Assembly: GCA_902789325.1 (NCBI GenBank)
Contig: CADANN010000017.1
Location: 57,788-121,787, forward strand
Origin: an uncultured Spirochaetaceae bacterium
Lineage (GTDB): Bacteria; Spirochaetota; Spirochaetia; Treponematales; Treponemataceae
DNA: 64,000 nucleotides
Direction of reading: 5' to 3'
The translations under genes and the position numbers were made by a program. Position 1 is the first letter of the stretch, and every line of letters starts with the position of its first letter. The notes under the pieces are model-generated. The model was given only the letters and a program-made list of their open reading frames with translations, did not search any database and was not told where the DNA came from. This document shows positions 24,268 through 33,706 of the stretch, piece after piece.

Positions 24268-25691
24268 AAAACCTTACAAAAGGTAAAATGTGGTGTTATG
24301 CTATCGGACAGCTTGGCTGGTCTATTATAAGCGGACTTATTGGTTCCTGGCTTGTATATTTTTATCAGCCAAATCAGGAAGCTATTAATGATGGAATGAT
24401 ATCATTGATTCCACAAGGACGAGTTGTACTTGGTATTTTAACATTCATCGGTCTTGTAACAGCGGTTGGTCGTATTTTTGATGCAGTAACCGATCCTCTT
24501 GTTGGAAACTGGTCTGATAATTGTAAGCACAAACTGGGTCGACGTATTCCATTTATGCGTTGGGCAGCAATACCTCTTGGTTTAGTTTTCATTCTTGTTT
24601 TCTGTGCACCAATTCATGGAGTAAGTTCTATTAATACAGTTTGGCTTTTTGTAACAGTACTCGCCTACTATTTCCTTATTACCTGCTATTGTACACCGTA
24701 TACATCTCTTCTTGCAGAGCTACCTCATAATCAGGATGAAAAACTTAAGCTTTCAATGTGTATTTCTCTTACATTCATTGTAGGTACATGTATTGGTTAT
24801 ACAGCTCCTATGATTTGGGGAGCATTAATTGGTGGTGGAATGGAAAGAATTCCAGCAATGCGTATTACATTTGCAATTCTTTCCATTATTGCAACAATCT
24901 TTATGCTTGTTCCTGCTTTTGGAATTAACGAAAAAGATTATTGTGAAGCAACACCTTCTAATTCAAACATGATGTCTTCACTTGCAAAGACTTTTAAGAA
25001 TAAAGATTTCAGGATTTTTGTTGGTCAGGACATTATTTATTTCTTTGGACTTGCAATGTTCCAGACTGGACTTCCATTCTTTGTAACAAGTCTTCTTCAG
25101 CTTCCAGAAAGTATGACTACAATAATGTTCGGTGGACTTACACTTCTCTCTCTTGCTTACTATCCATTTGTAACAAAAATGGCTGCAAAATGGGGAAAGA
25201 AAAAACTTTTGATAGCAGCCTTTATTGGATTTGTTTTAACATTTGGTTTTACAGCTTTATCAGGAGAAAAACTTGGCTTTATTCCAGTTGCTGCTCAAGC
25301 TGTAATTATTGTTGTTCTCGGTTCATTCCCTCAAGCAATTTTCGGAATTATTCCTCAGACAATTGTTGCAGATATTGCTTTGGAAGATGAAGTTGTAACT
25401 GGTGAATCTCGAAGCGGAATGTTCTATGCAGCTCGTACCTTCGCAATGAAACTCGGACAGTCTCTTGCTATGCTTATGTTTACTTCATTGGCAACTATTG
25501 GTATTTCAGAATCTGAGTTCATTAAAGCAGCATCTGAAGCAAAAGAAACAGCTGCAGGTTCTCCATTAGGATATCGTATTGTTGCTCTTGTTGCGTCTGT
25601 ATGCTGTATCATTGGTGGTCTTATTATGGCATTCTTTAATGAAAAGAAGGTCATGGAAACTATCGCAAAAGTTGAAAATGGTGTAGAATGA
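24264..25691 (+). CDS. GPH-family (MelB-like) sugar:cation symporter
   Basis: The 475-residue integral membrane protein has about 12 hydrophobic helices. The N-terminal signature AVGRIFDAVTDPLVGNWSDN and the following KLGRRIPFMRWAAIPLGL are typical of glycoside-pentoside-hexuronide symporters such as MelB, whose Asp residues in this helix bind the coupling cation. It should import the glycoside cleaved by the GH36 enzyme. The ATG overlaps the TetR stop by 4 bp and GGAGG lies upstream, so translation is coupled. It is the last gene of the sugar operon. Confidence 0.9.
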   Translation: MKNLTKGKMWCYAIGQLGWSIISGLIGSWLVYFYQPNQEAINDGMISLIPQGRVVLGILTFIGLVTAVGRIFDAVTDPLVGNWSDNCKHKLGRRIPFMRWAAIPLGLVFILVFCAPIHGVSSINTVWLFVTVLAYYFLITCYCTPYTSLLAELPHNQDEKLKLSMCISLTFIVGTCIGYTAPMIWGALIGGGMERIPAMRITFAILSIIATIFMLVPAFGINEKDYCEATPSNSNMMSSLAKTFKNKDFRIFVGQDIIYFFGLAMFQTGLPFFVTSLLQLPESMTTIMFGGLTLLSLAYYPFVTKMAAKWGKKKLLIAAFIGFVLTFGFTALSGEKLGFIPVAAQAVIIVVLGSFPQAIFGIIPQTIVADIALEDEVVTGESRSGMFYAARTFAMKLGQSLAMLMFTSLATIGISESEFIKAASEAKETAAGSPLGYRIVALVASVCCIIGGLIMAFFNEKKVMETIAKVENGVE

Positions 25692-25708
25692 TAATATAGG
25701 ATATTAAT

Positions 25709-26437
25709 ATGAAATCAAAATTGTTTTATGGGATTTTAGTACTTTTTAGTTTGATGTTTATTTCTTGTGCTTCATTGCCTTCTGTGAATATAGGTAAAAA
25801 AGGAAACAAGAAAACATCTTTTTCCTATAAAACAATTGAGGTTTCTGAAAAACTCGATTATCTCGATACAAAAATTGAATATCCTGAGTTTGAAAAATAT
25901 CCAGAACTCAATAAAAGAATTTCAAATACTATTATGAGTAACTGGAAAAGTTTCAAATCTTATTCCAAAAATGAATGGACTTCTATTGTTGAATTAAATA
26001 ATCGCGGAAAATCAAAACTTCCAGTTTTTGAATATCTTGTAAATTATGAAGTAAGCGGCTCAAATGACATTGTCAGCGTGCTTCTAAATACATATATTTT
26101 TAATGGTGGGGCACACGGCAATACAAACCTTACTGCCTTTAATTATCAGATTTCAACAGGAAAATTTATAAATATTCTGACTGCTTCGGGAATGTCTTAT
26201 AATGAAATTTCTTCAATTTGTCGAAATACTTTATATAAAAAGTTAATTGAAAATGATAAATCTGGAATGCCGCCTTCTGAGCAGGATGCATTACGCGAAA
26301 TGATTAACACAGGTGCCTTCCCTCAAGCTGGAAATTTTGAGATTTTTACAGTAGATGATGAAAATCTATTTGTGTATTTTGAACCATATTCAGTAGCCCC
26401 TTATTCATATGGAATACAAAAGATACAAGTGAAATAA
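25709..26437 (+). CDS. Lipoprotein with DUF3298/DUF4163-like (RsiV/PdaC-type) domain
   Basis: The 242-residue protein has a lipoprotein signal peptide (KLFYGILVLFSLMFISC), with Cys at about position 20 as the lipidation site. Residues about 45-240 resemble DUF4163 followed by DUF3298: YIFNGGAHGNTNLTAFNY then a segment ISTGKFINILTASG and a C-terminal PYSVAPYSYGIQKI. This arrangement occurs in anti-sigma factors (RsiV) and deacetylase accessory regions, where it can bind lysozyme. Here it is free-standing. Function unknown. AGGAT precedes the ATG and the MFS gene ends 17 nt upstream. Confidence 0.7.
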   Translation: MKSKLFYGILVLFSLMFISCASLPSVNIGKKGNKKTSFSYKTIEVSEKLDYLDTKIEYPEFEKYPELNKRISNTIMSNWKSFKSYSKNEWTSIVELNNRGKSKLPVFEYLVNYEVSGSNDIVSVLLNTYIFNGGAHGNTNLTAFNYQISTGKFINILTASGMSYNEISSICRNTLYKKLIENDKSGMPPSEQDALREMINTGAFPQAGNFEIFTVDDENLFVYFEPYSVAPYSYGIQKIQVK

Positions 26438-26512
26438 GTTCAAGATGACTTAAATTTCGTTGGATAAAACTCTACAATTCTAGAATTTTACTCAATGATT
26501 TTTTAATTTATA

Positions 26513-26541
26513 TTGATAAAAAGAATTATTTTCTTTATATT
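26513..26541 (+). promoter_or_regulatory. Sigma70-type promoter for the HMA-like gene
   Basis: TTGATA (26513-26518), a 17-bp spacer and TATATT (26536-26541). The leader of about 47 nt ends in a GAGG ribosome binding site before the ATG at 26595. Confidence 0.6.
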
Positions 26542-26594
26542 AAATTGAGTTTTAATCAAGAGAGTCTATATTAATTTTTTATGAGGTTTTTAAA

Positions 26595-26798
26595 ATGCAG
26601 AAAAAGATATATGTAGTTGGTATGTTTGATGATGGAACCGCAGGAAAAGTTCAAGCCGCAGTTTCAGCAGTAGCTGGAGTTACTAATTGCGTAGCAAACT
26701 GTGAAAAATCTCAGGTTCTTGTTGATTATGATGATGCTGGAGTTGAAGCTGCAATTAATGCTGCTATTTCTGGCTGCGGTGTAGACGTACTCGGCTAA
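26595..26798 (+). CDS. Small HMA-fold-like protein lacking the CxxC metal site
   Basis: The 67-residue protein has the length and beta-alpha-beta pattern of a heavy-metal-associated (HMA/CopZ) domain: KKIYVVGMFDDGTAGKVQAA, AVAGVTNCVANCEKSQVLVD and a final strand. The usual GMxCxxC loop reads GMFDDGTAG, so the metal cysteines are missing. Three other cysteines (TNC, ANC, SGC) lie elsewhere. It may be a fold relic with another ligand. It precedes the hydroxyacid dehydrogenase by 6 nt, so the two are probably co-transcribed. Confidence 0.65.
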   Translation: MQKKIYVVGMFDDGTAGKVQAAVSAVAGVTNCVANCEKSQVLVDYDDAGVEAAINAAISGCGVDVLG

Positions 26799-26804
26799 TA
26801 TTTT

Positions 26805-27752
26805 ATGATAAAACTTACAATTCTGGATGGTCATGCAGTTAATCCTGGTGACCTTCCCTGGTCTTTCCTTGACGGAATAGTTGATTACACCGTTTATGAA
26901 CGTACATCTCCCGAACAGGTAATTGAACGCATTGGAAATTCCGATGCTATTTTCCTTAATAAAATCCAGATTACAAAAGAAATTTTTGATTCCTGTCCTA
27001 ACCTTAAATATATTGGCGTTCTTGCCACAGGTTATAATGTAATTGATTTAGATGCAGCTCGTGCTCATGGCGTAACTGTAACAAATATTCCAGCTTACTC
27101 TACAGATTCTGTTGCACAGCATGTTTTTGCTTTTATTCTTTATTTTACAAATCAGGTTGCTCAACATAGCGAATCAGTTATGGCTGGTGATTGGGTAAAA
27201 TGCCGCGATTTTTGTTTCTGGAATGGAAGCCTTTCTGAACTTGCAGGAAAAACTCTTGGTATTTTTGGTTATGGAAATATCGGGAAAAAAGTAGCAGAAC
27301 TTGGAAAAGCATTTGGTATGAATGCTATCTGCAGTACAAGAACTCCAAAAGAAGGAATGCCGGAAGCAGTAAGCTTTGAAGAATTATTAAAGCGTTCAGA
27401 TTTTTTGACACTTCACGCACCTCTTTCTGAACAAACTAAAAATATAATTAATAAACAGAGTCTTTCATTGATGAAAAAGACTGCTTATCTTATTAACACT
27501 GCCCGTGGTGGCTTTGTTGTTGAACAGGATTTAGCAGATTATCTTAATGAGAGCGGAATTGCAGGATATGCAGCAGATGTTCTTTTACAGGAACCTATGG
27601 CTTCAGATTGTCCTCTTCTCAAGGCTAAAAACTGTGTAATTACACCGCATATTGCATGGGCACCACGCGAAACCAGAAAGAGACTTCAGGGAATTGCTGA
27701 AGAAAATCTGAAGGCGTGGTTGAGTGGAAAGCCAATAAATGTGGTTAGTTAA
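26805..27752 (+). CDS. D-2-hydroxyacid dehydrogenase (glycerate/hydroxypyruvate reductase-like)
   Basis: The 315-residue NAD(P)-dependent enzyme interconverts 2-oxoacids and D-2-hydroxyacids. The nucleotide-binding motif is GIFGYGNIGKKVAELGKAFG. The catalytic residues are recognisable: Arg in NTARGGFV, Glu in LLQEPMA and His in TPHIAWAPRETR. The closest type by pattern is glycerate dehydrogenase (HprA), but the substrate is not proven. It follows the HMA-like gene. The 3' end overlaps the convergent CDF transporter gene by 4 bp. Confidence 0.88.
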   Translation: MIKLTILDGHAVNPGDLPWSFLDGIVDYTVYERTSPEQVIERIGNSDAIFLNKIQITKEIFDSCPNLKYIGVLATGYNVIDLDAARAHGVTVTNIPAYSTDSVAQHVFAFILYFTNQVAQHSESVMAGDWVKCRDFCFWNGSLSELAGKTLGIFGYGNIGKKVAELGKAFGMNAICSTRTPKEGMPEAVSFEELLKRSDFLTLHAPLSEQTKNIINKQSLSLMKKTAYLINTARGGFVVEQDLADYLNESGIAGYAADVLLQEPMASDCPLLKAKNCVITPHIAWAPRETRKRLQGIAEENLKAWLSGKPINVVS

Positions 27753-28858
27753 TCACTAATATCAACGTCAAACTGGACTTGTACATCGTAGTCTGGGAAG
27801 GCATCTCTTACATCCTGGACTACGTGGTTGAACATTTCTTTCATACTTAAAGAATCAAAAGAAACGATAATATCAAATCTCATTATCTTTGCTTTTTCAT
27901 CAACAAAGAAGCCGTGCATCTGGAGAATTTCTTTATGCTCCATTACAATTTTACTTACTCTATCACGAATCTGAGAAGCGGTATCTTCCTTAGTATTTAC
28001 AGAATAAATGCCTATTGCACTCATTGCAACACCATGTTTTATATAAACTTCATTTGCAATTTTACGCGACATTGAATCAATTTTATCCGCAGACCATGTA
28101 TCAGGAACTTCAATATGGGCTGAACCAACGTGTCTGTCAGGGCCATAGTTGTTAAGTACTAAATCATAGGCACCAAGGATTTCCTTATCACAGGAAACGA
28201 TAGTCTTTTTAATATCTTTAGAAAGATGAGAATCAATACGTTCACCAAGAATCTTACTGATAGTTTCCTGCAAAGTTTCAATACCGGCTTTTATGATTGC
28301 GAAAGAAATTACAAGACCAAGCCAGGCTTCAAGTGAAATATGAAAAACAATAAAAACAAGTGCAGCAAGAAGAGTCGAAATAGAAATGATAGAATCCATA
28401 AGAGCATCTTTACCGCTTGCTACCAGAGAATCAGAATTAACTTTTGTACCTGTTGCTTTTACATATAATCCTAGAAAGATTTTTACAAAGACTGCAACAA
28501 TAATAATAATCAAAGATTTAAAACTATATTCTGGAGTTGCTGGATTAATTATCTTTTTTACAGATTCAATGAGGGATGTAATACCTGCATATAAAATGAT
28601 AAAACCGATTATAAGGGCTGTAAGATATTCTACCCTTCCATGTCCGAAGGGATGTTTTTTATCTGCAGGTTTTAAAGCAAGCTTTGTTCCAATAATCGTA
28701 ATTACAGAAGAAAGTGCGTCACTAAGATTATTTACAGCATCAAGAACAATCGCAATTGATGACGAAATAAGTCCGACAAAGGCCTTAAAAGCGGCTAAAA
28801 AAATATTAGCCGCAATTCCAATTACGCTTGTTCTGATGATTATGTTTTCTCGATTCAT
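27749..28858 (-). CDS. Cation diffusion facilitator (CDF) metal efflux protein
   Basis: The start is the ATG at 28858 (369 residues) behind GGAGGGG; a longer frame to 28936 would translate repeat R2 and is rejected. About six membrane helices carry the CDF motifs AIVLDAVNNLSDALSSVITI and KKHPFGHGRVEYLTALI, with the Asp/His residues of the metal site. The C-terminal cytoplasmic domain shows a ferredoxin-like dimer fold (GPDRHVGSAHIEVPDTWSAD). CDF proteins export Zn2+, Mn2+, Fe2+ or similar ions in exchange for protons; the metal here is not clear. Confidence 0.9.
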   Translation of the reverse strand: MNRENIIIRTSVIGIAANIFLAAFKAFVGLISSSIAIVLDAVNNLSDALSSVITIIGTKLALKPADKKHPFGHGRVEYLTALIIGFIILYAGITSLIESVKKIINPATPEYSFKSLIIIIVAVFVKIFLGLYVKATGTKVNSDSLVASGKDALMDSIISISTLLAALVFIVFHISLEAWLGLVISFAIIKAGIETLQETISKILGERIDSHLSKDIKKTIVSCDKEILGAYDLVLNNYGPDRHVGSAHIEVPDTWSADKIDSMSRKIANEVYIKHGVAMSAIGIYSVNTKEDTASQIRDRVSKIVMEHKEILQMHGFFVDEKAKIMRFDIIVSFDSLSMKEMFNHVVQDVRDAFPDYDVQVQFDVDISD

Positions 28859-28869
28859 AACCCCTCCAG

Positions 28870-28935
28870 TGTCATTGCCGGACTTGATCCGGCAATCTAT
28901 AAAAAAAGACCTCCGGGTCAAGCCCGAAGGTGACA
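28870..28935. repeat. Double-hairpin repeat R2 (TGTCA/TGACA ends)
   Basis: This 66-bp element begins TGTCATTGCCGGACTTGATC and ends CGAAGGTGACA. It has a first hairpin (ATTGCCGG/CCGGCAAT) and a second, imperfect one (CCTCCGGG/CCCGAAGG). It belongs to the same family as R3, with the hairpin types in swapped order. It separates the GH31 and CDF genes. Confidence 0.85.
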
Positions 28936-28946
28936 ATTACATAATA

Positions 28947-30935
28947 CTACTTTCGAACAAAAACAGGAATAGCCTCGAGAGGTGCCTCTACTGTAATTGT
29001 CTGACCGCCCTCGTAAACTTTTCCGTCGTGAATATTTTCCCACTTTCCAGCCGGTAAATATACATCACGCTTGAAAGTCTGTGGAGTCATTACTGGTGCT
29101 ACAAGGTATTCAGAACCGAACATATACTGGTCTTTGAGGTTCCAGCACTTCTCATCTTCAGGGAACTCATAGAACATTGTACGCATTGCAGGGCTTCCGT
29201 TTTCACTAGCCTCTTTCATAACCTTAGTTACATAAGGCTTAATCTTTTCACGGAGCTTAATCTGTTCTTCCATAATCTTCTGTGGACCTTCGCCATAAGA
29301 CCAGATTTCGTTGTCGCGGCCTGTAAAGAGATGTCCTCCACCATAACCACGCTGTGGATCCTTATCCAGTAATGGAATATCATGAGGATCACGGTCACCG
29401 TGCAGACGCAGAATTGGAGTAAATACAGCCCATTCAAACCATCTGAGCAAAAGTTCCTTAAACTCTTCTGTACGAACATCGCCGTACATAAAGCCGCCGA
29501 TATCTGTTGTCCACCAAGGAATACCTGCAATACCCATGTTCAAGCCTTCGCATACAGAAGTTCTGAAGCATTCCCAGGTAGACTGAACATCACCATTCCA
29601 GATTACCTGATTATATTTCTGACTTCCAACCCAAGCACAACGTTCAAGATTTACAATACTCTTCTGTCCCATTTTCTTCTGGCCTTCATAGAAAGCACGG
29701 CTGTACATCTGCGGGTAAATATTTGCAACCTGAAGACCATTTCCAAGCTGATATCTGTAGTTACCGAAATCATAAACATTAAGGTCAGGCTCAGAGTTAT
29801 CAAGCCAGAACATATCGATTCCGTAATCTGCATAATTTTTCTTACAGATTTCCCAGAGATATTCGCGGGCCTCAGGATTTGTAGCATCAATAGCAAGACA
29901 GTCGCCCTGCCAGTCAAAACTCTGGTTAGAACCACGATCTGAGCGGATAAGATATCCCTTTTCTTGCATTTCGTAGAAGTGTGTAGATTTTTTATCAACA
30001 TTAGGCCAAACGCTAACCATGACCTTTGTACCCATTGCGTGAAGTTCATCACACATTGCTTTTGGATCAGGCCAGTATTCCTTATCAAAGAACCAGTCTC
30101 CCTGACGAGGCCAATGGAAGAAGTCGATTACGATAACATCAAGATGAATGCCCATTTCCTTATAGCGGCGAGCAACAGTAAGGATTTCTTCCTGTGTACG
30201 ATAGCGGAGTTTGCACTGCCAGAAACCAAGATAATCTTCAGTAAGGGCTGGAGCACGGCCTACAACTGCAGTATATTTTTCAATGATTTCTGCTGGAGTG
30301 TCGCCTGCTGTAATCCAGTAGTCCATTTCTTTTGTGCTTTCTGAATGCCATTCAGTAATGTTTTTACCAAACGTTACTTTACCAACAGCTGGATTATTCC
30401 AAAGGAAGCCGTAACCAAGATTTGACAAAGCAAATGGAATTGAAACCTGGCTGTTGCGCTGAGCGAGCTCGAGTGTACATCCCTTCATATCAAGGTAAGG
30501 TGCTGGATACTGTCCCATACCAAAGAGCTTTTCATCATCATTTGGATTAAAGCGGACTGTAAGTTCATAGTCACCGCCTATAATACCCCTGAACTGGCGG
30601 CTGATAATTTTTGTACAGCAGCTTTCTTTTGTGGCTGATGGATCATACTGACGGTAATATTCCTGCAAAATCAGTTTATCATTTTTATAAAAAGAAATTA
30701 CACCGTTATAGTTAAGGCGTGCTTCGAGCATTCCATTTTTAATTGAAGCTCCATTTTCTGTAACATTGATTTTTGCAGTACCGTGATTAATTTTTTCTGT
30801 AAGTGCAACATCCCGGTCAATAAATGCACTTTCAAGTGTTGAGCGAACACGGAAAGAATCTTTTCCCCATGGCTCAATCATTAAGGTTTCGTTACCTTTT
30901 TTGAATACTAAAGAATTTTTTGCTTCGTAAAACAT
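28947..30935 (-). CDS. GH31 alpha-glucosidase/alpha-xylosidase
   Basis: The 662-residue retaining glycosidase shows the GH31 N-terminal domain and a TIM barrel with VIVIDFFHWPRQGDW, KVMVSVWPNVDK, the nucleophile motif DMFWLDNSEPD (Asp near WLDN), and WNGDVQSTWECFRTS with the acid/base Asp. Downstream, PILRLHGDRDPH is also typical. It lacks a signal peptide, so it should act on imported alpha-glucosides or alpha-xylosides in the cytoplasm. It most resembles YicI-type alpha-xylosidases, but substrate is uncertain. CAGGAGGGC precedes the ATG. Confidence 0.88.
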   Translation of the reverse strand: MFYEAKNSLVFKKGNETLMIEPWGKDSFRVRSTLESAFIDRDVALTEKINHGTAKINVTENGASIKNGMLEARLNYNGVISFYKNDKLILQEYYRQYDPSATKESCCTKIISRQFRGIIGGDYELTVRFNPNDDEKLFGMGQYPAPYLDMKGCTLELAQRNSQVSIPFALSNLGYGFLWNNPAVGKVTFGKNITEWHSESTKEMDYWITAGDTPAEIIEKYTAVVGRAPALTEDYLGFWQCKLRYRTQEEILTVARRYKEMGIHLDVIVIDFFHWPRQGDWFFDKEYWPDPKAMCDELHAMGTKVMVSVWPNVDKKSTHFYEMQEKGYLIRSDRGSNQSFDWQGDCLAIDATNPEAREYLWEICKKNYADYGIDMFWLDNSEPDLNVYDFGNYRYQLGNGLQVANIYPQMYSRAFYEGQKKMGQKSIVNLERCAWVGSQKYNQVIWNGDVQSTWECFRTSVCEGLNMGIAGIPWWTTDIGGFMYGDVRTEEFKELLLRWFEWAVFTPILRLHGDRDPHDIPLLDKDPQRGYGGGHLFTGRDNEIWSYGEGPQKIMEEQIKLREKIKPYVTKVMKEASENGSPAMRTMFYEFPEDEKCWNLKDQYMFGSEYLVAPVMTPQTFKRDVYLPAGKWENIHDGKVYEGGQTITVEAPLEAIPVFVRK

Positions 30936-31018
30936 TTTGAAGCCCTCCTGTATTTTTTAGTATAACATTGTTTAAATAATTCGAATGTAAGAGAAACATA
31001 TTAGAATTGAACTTTTCT

Positions 31019-31729
31019 CTACTTTTTCTTTCCCAGATAAGCTTCTCGGACACTTGGATTTTCCAATACCTGTTTACCGGTTCCACTGAGAACAATTTCT
31101 CCTGTTTCAATAACATAAGCAAGATCAGCTGTTTTAAGAGCCATATTTGCATTCTGTTCAATAAGAAGAACCGTAACACCGCTGTGATTGATTTCACGGA
31201 TAATATCGAAAATCTGCTGTACAATAAGAGGAGCAAGTCCTAAAGAAGGTTCATCCAGCATAAGGATTTTCGGCTTACTCATAAGAGCACGTCCTACTGC
31301 CAGCATCTGCTGTTCACCACCAGAAAGGGTTCCTGCATACTGCCAGGAACGTTCCTTCAAACGAGGGAAAAGCTTAAATACCCATTCCAGGTCTTTTTCA
31401 ATTTCTTTTTTATCATTACGAAGGTAGGCACCAATTCTAAGATTTTCAAGAACTGAAAGGTCTGTAAATACATGACGACCTTCCGGGCTAAGTGCAATTC
31501 CTTCTGCACAGATTTTATTAATCTGCTGACCAGTAATATCTTTACCATCAAGAAGAATTGAACCGTTTTCAGCCTTTACAAGTCCACTGATTGTACGAAG
31601 GAGTGTCGATTTACCGGCACCATTTGCTCCAATCAGAGTAACAATTTTTCCATCAGGAACTTCTATATTAATTCCACGTAAAGCTTTGATTCCGCCGTAA
31701 GATACATGTAAGTCTTTAATTTCAAGCAT
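31019..31729 (-). CDS. livF: Branched-chain amino acid ABC transporter ATP-binding protein LivF
   Basis: The 236-residue ATPase has Walker A GANGAGKSTLLRT, the ABC signature LSGGEQQMLAVGRAL and Walker B KILMLDEPSLGLAP, with the later IEQNANMAL typical of LivF. It energises import of branched-chain amino acids with LivG. It is the last gene of livJHMGF and its ATG abuts the livG stop (1-bp overlap). Confidence 0.93.
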   Translation of the reverse strand: MLEIKDLHVSYGGIKALRGINIEVPDGKIVTLIGANGAGKSTLLRTISGLVKAENGSILLDGKDITGQQINKICAEGIALSPEGRHVFTDLSVLENLRIGAYLRNDKKEIEKDLEWVFKLFPRLKERSWQYAGTLSGGEQQMLAVGRALMSKPKILMLDEPSLGLAPLIVQQIFDIIREINHSGVTVLLIEQNANMALKTADLAYVIETGEIVLSGTGKQVLENPSVREAYLGKKK

Positions 31730-32622
31730 TATTCGGCCTCCTCTTCTACTGCATAAGGTTTATCAGAATAATCAGAATCTTCTTCTGATTCACCAAGATA
31801 AGCTGCAATTACATCCGGATTATTCTGAATCTCATCTGGAGTTCCCTGTGCAATAAGGGCACCAAAGTTTAATACATAGATTCTGTCAGAAATATCCATA
31901 ACAAGATCCATATGATGTTCAATCATAAATACAGAAAGATGGAAGTCGGTTCGGATACGACGGATAAAATCTGTAAGTTCAGCAGTCTCCTGTGGGTTCA
32001 TACCTGCTGCAGGTTCATCAAGCAAAAGTAATGATGGATTTGTTGCAAGTGCACGGGCAATTTCAAGACGTCGCTGAAGTCCATATGGAAGAGATGTACA
32101 AAGCTCATCCTTTACATCATACAAGCCAAGAATCTTAAGAAGTTCTGCTGTTTCTTCACGTTGTTTTTTTTCTTCCTTCCAGTTTAATTTGAAAGTTGCA
32201 GAAAAAACATTAGAGGTACGACGAAGATGTTTTGCAATCAGAACATTGTCAAAAACTGTCTGGCTCTTCCAGAGACGAATGTTCTGAAAAGTACGTGCAA
32301 TTCCAAGCTTTGTGATTTTATCTGGAGTTGGTTCCAAATGACCCTTAAATTCTGTGTTATCTTTTCCCGCGTATAATTTTTTCATTTTTCTACGAGGATG
32401 ATTTTCTACAATCTTATTTCCGTTGAACCAGACAGCACCATTTGTAGGTGCATAAACTCCGGTTACAACATTAAATGCAGTTGTCTTACCTGCCCCATTT
32501 GGACCAATAAGAGAAACAATTTCTCCCTCATTTACTTCCAGAGAAAGATTATCAACGGCAACTACACCGCCGAACTGCATTGTTATATTTTCCATTTTCA
32601 AAATGTTTTTTGAATCTGACAT
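31729..32622 (-). CDS. livG: Branched-chain amino acid ABC transporter ATP-binding protein LivG
   Basis: The 297-residue ATPase has Walker A GPNGAGKTTAFNVVTG, a long insert after it typical of LivG, TFQNIRLWKSQTV, a signature SLPYGLQRRLEIARAL and Walker B LLLLDEPAAGMNP. It couples ATP hydrolysis to transport through LivH/LivM. The C-terminal about 20 residues are acidic (EESEEDSDYSD), longer than usual. It lies 2 nt after livM. Confidence 0.93.
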   Translation of the reverse strand: MSDSKNILKMENITMQFGGVVAVDNLSLEVNEGEIVSLIGPNGAGKTTAFNVVTGVYAPTNGAVWFNGNKIVENHPRRKMKKLYAGKDNTEFKGHLEPTPDKITKLGIARTFQNIRLWKSQTVFDNVLIAKHLRRTSNVFSATFKLNWKEEKKQREETAELLKILGLYDVKDELCTSLPYGLQRRLEIARALATNPSLLLLDEPAAGMNPQETAELTDFIRRIRTDFHLSVFMIEHHMDLVMDISDRIYVLNFGALIAQGTPDEIQNNPDVIAAYLGESEEDSDYSDKPYAVEEEAE

Positions 32623-32624
32623 AA

Positions 32625-33692
32625 TTATTTCCTGTTTTTCTTTGCAAACTTTTTAAAGAAGCCCGAGATTCCCGAAATTGAGAATTCCTTATCACCCATA
32701 ATTCCTTTCTGGTAGAAAAGCACGATACACATAATGACAATTGAGAACACAACTTTTCTGAAACCAGGTCTTAAAATCTGAATTGAAGTAAAGTTCAAAT
32801 TTGCATTATCAAGGAATCGCAGCCACCATTCAGAACATGCAATAAAGAGGAATGAAGAAATACAAGATCCTGTAACCGAACCAATTCCACCAATTACTAC
32901 AATCAAAAGAATCTCATAGGTCATTGCAGATTTAAACTGACTTGCCTGAATTGTTGTCTGGAACATAGCAAGCAATGCTCCAGAAATTCCTGCAAAGAAA
33001 GAAGAGATTGTAAATGCCAGTCTTTTATGATGTGCAAGATTTATTCCCATTGCTTCTGCCGCAACTTCATCATCACGGATAGCCTTGAATGCACGACCAT
33101 AAGTTGAATTAATAAGAAGTACAATCAATGCAATACAGATTCCACTAATTGCGAAATAAAATGTTGTAGACTTAAATACCGGATACTTACGAAGAAGGTT
33201 TGATCCATTTGTAATTACACCAAGTTTATCCCACTGGAAGATGGCACGAAGAATTTCCGCAAAGCCAAGAGTTGCAATTGCAAGATAATCTGACTTAAGA
33301 TGTAAAACCGGAAGACCGATCAGATATGCAAAAAATGCTGCTACAAGACCAGCAAGAATCATTGCAATAACAACAGGCAAAGTAAATTGAATAACACCAC
33401 CATCAAAATATTGATAAACCTGTGCACGAGCTTCTACTGGGATTGTAAAAATTGCATAAGTATAGGCACCAAGGAGCATGAATCCAGCCTGTCCAAGACT
33501 AAAGAGTCCGGTAAAACCATTCAGAAGATTCATACTTACAGCAACAAGTGCATAAATTGCACCCTTTTTTAATACAGTAAATAAAATTGAAGTTGGTCTG
33601 ATTGTGTGCTCAAGAACAGTAAGAACAATAAAAAGCAAAGCAATTAAGCCGAATCCAATTATTAAATCTTTTTTCTTATTTATATTTTCCAT
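32625..33692 (-). CDS. livM: Branched-chain amino acid ABC transporter permease LivM
   Basis: The 355-residue permease has about ten hydrophobic helices and the family segments NLLNGFTGLFSLGQAGFMLL, LPVLHLKSDYLAIATLGFAE, AFKAIRDDEVAAEAMGINL and IGGIGSVTGS. Together with LivH it forms the transmembrane channel. A basic C terminus follows. The gap to livH is 14 nt. Confidence 0.93.
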   Translation of the reverse strand: MENINKKKDLIIGFGLIALLFIVLTVLEHTIRPTSILFTVLKKGAIYALVAVSMNLLNGFTGLFSLGQAGFMLLGAYTYAIFTIPVEARAQVYQYFDGGVIQFTLPVVIAMILAGLVAAFFAYLIGLPVLHLKSDYLAIATLGFAEILRAIFQWDKLGVITNGSNLLRKYPVFKSTTFYFAISGICIALIVLLINSTYGRAFKAIRDDEVAAEAMGINLAHHKRLAFTISSFFAGISGALLAMFQTTIQASQFKSAMTYEILLIVVIGGIGSVTGSCISSFLFIACSEWWLRFLDNANLNFTSIQILRPGFRKVVFSIVIMCIVLFYQKGIMGDKEFSISGISGFFKKFAKKNRK

Positions 33693-33706
33693 AATTAATA
33701 CCTGAA

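Noticed and set aside
28859..28936. Longer N terminus of the CDF transporter
   Set aside because: It would translate repeat R2, and a good GGAGGGG site lies right before the inner ATG at 28858.
29382..30344. Plus-strand open frames opposite the GH31 gene
   Set aside because: They lie within a complete GH31 gene on the other strand and have no ribosome binding sites.
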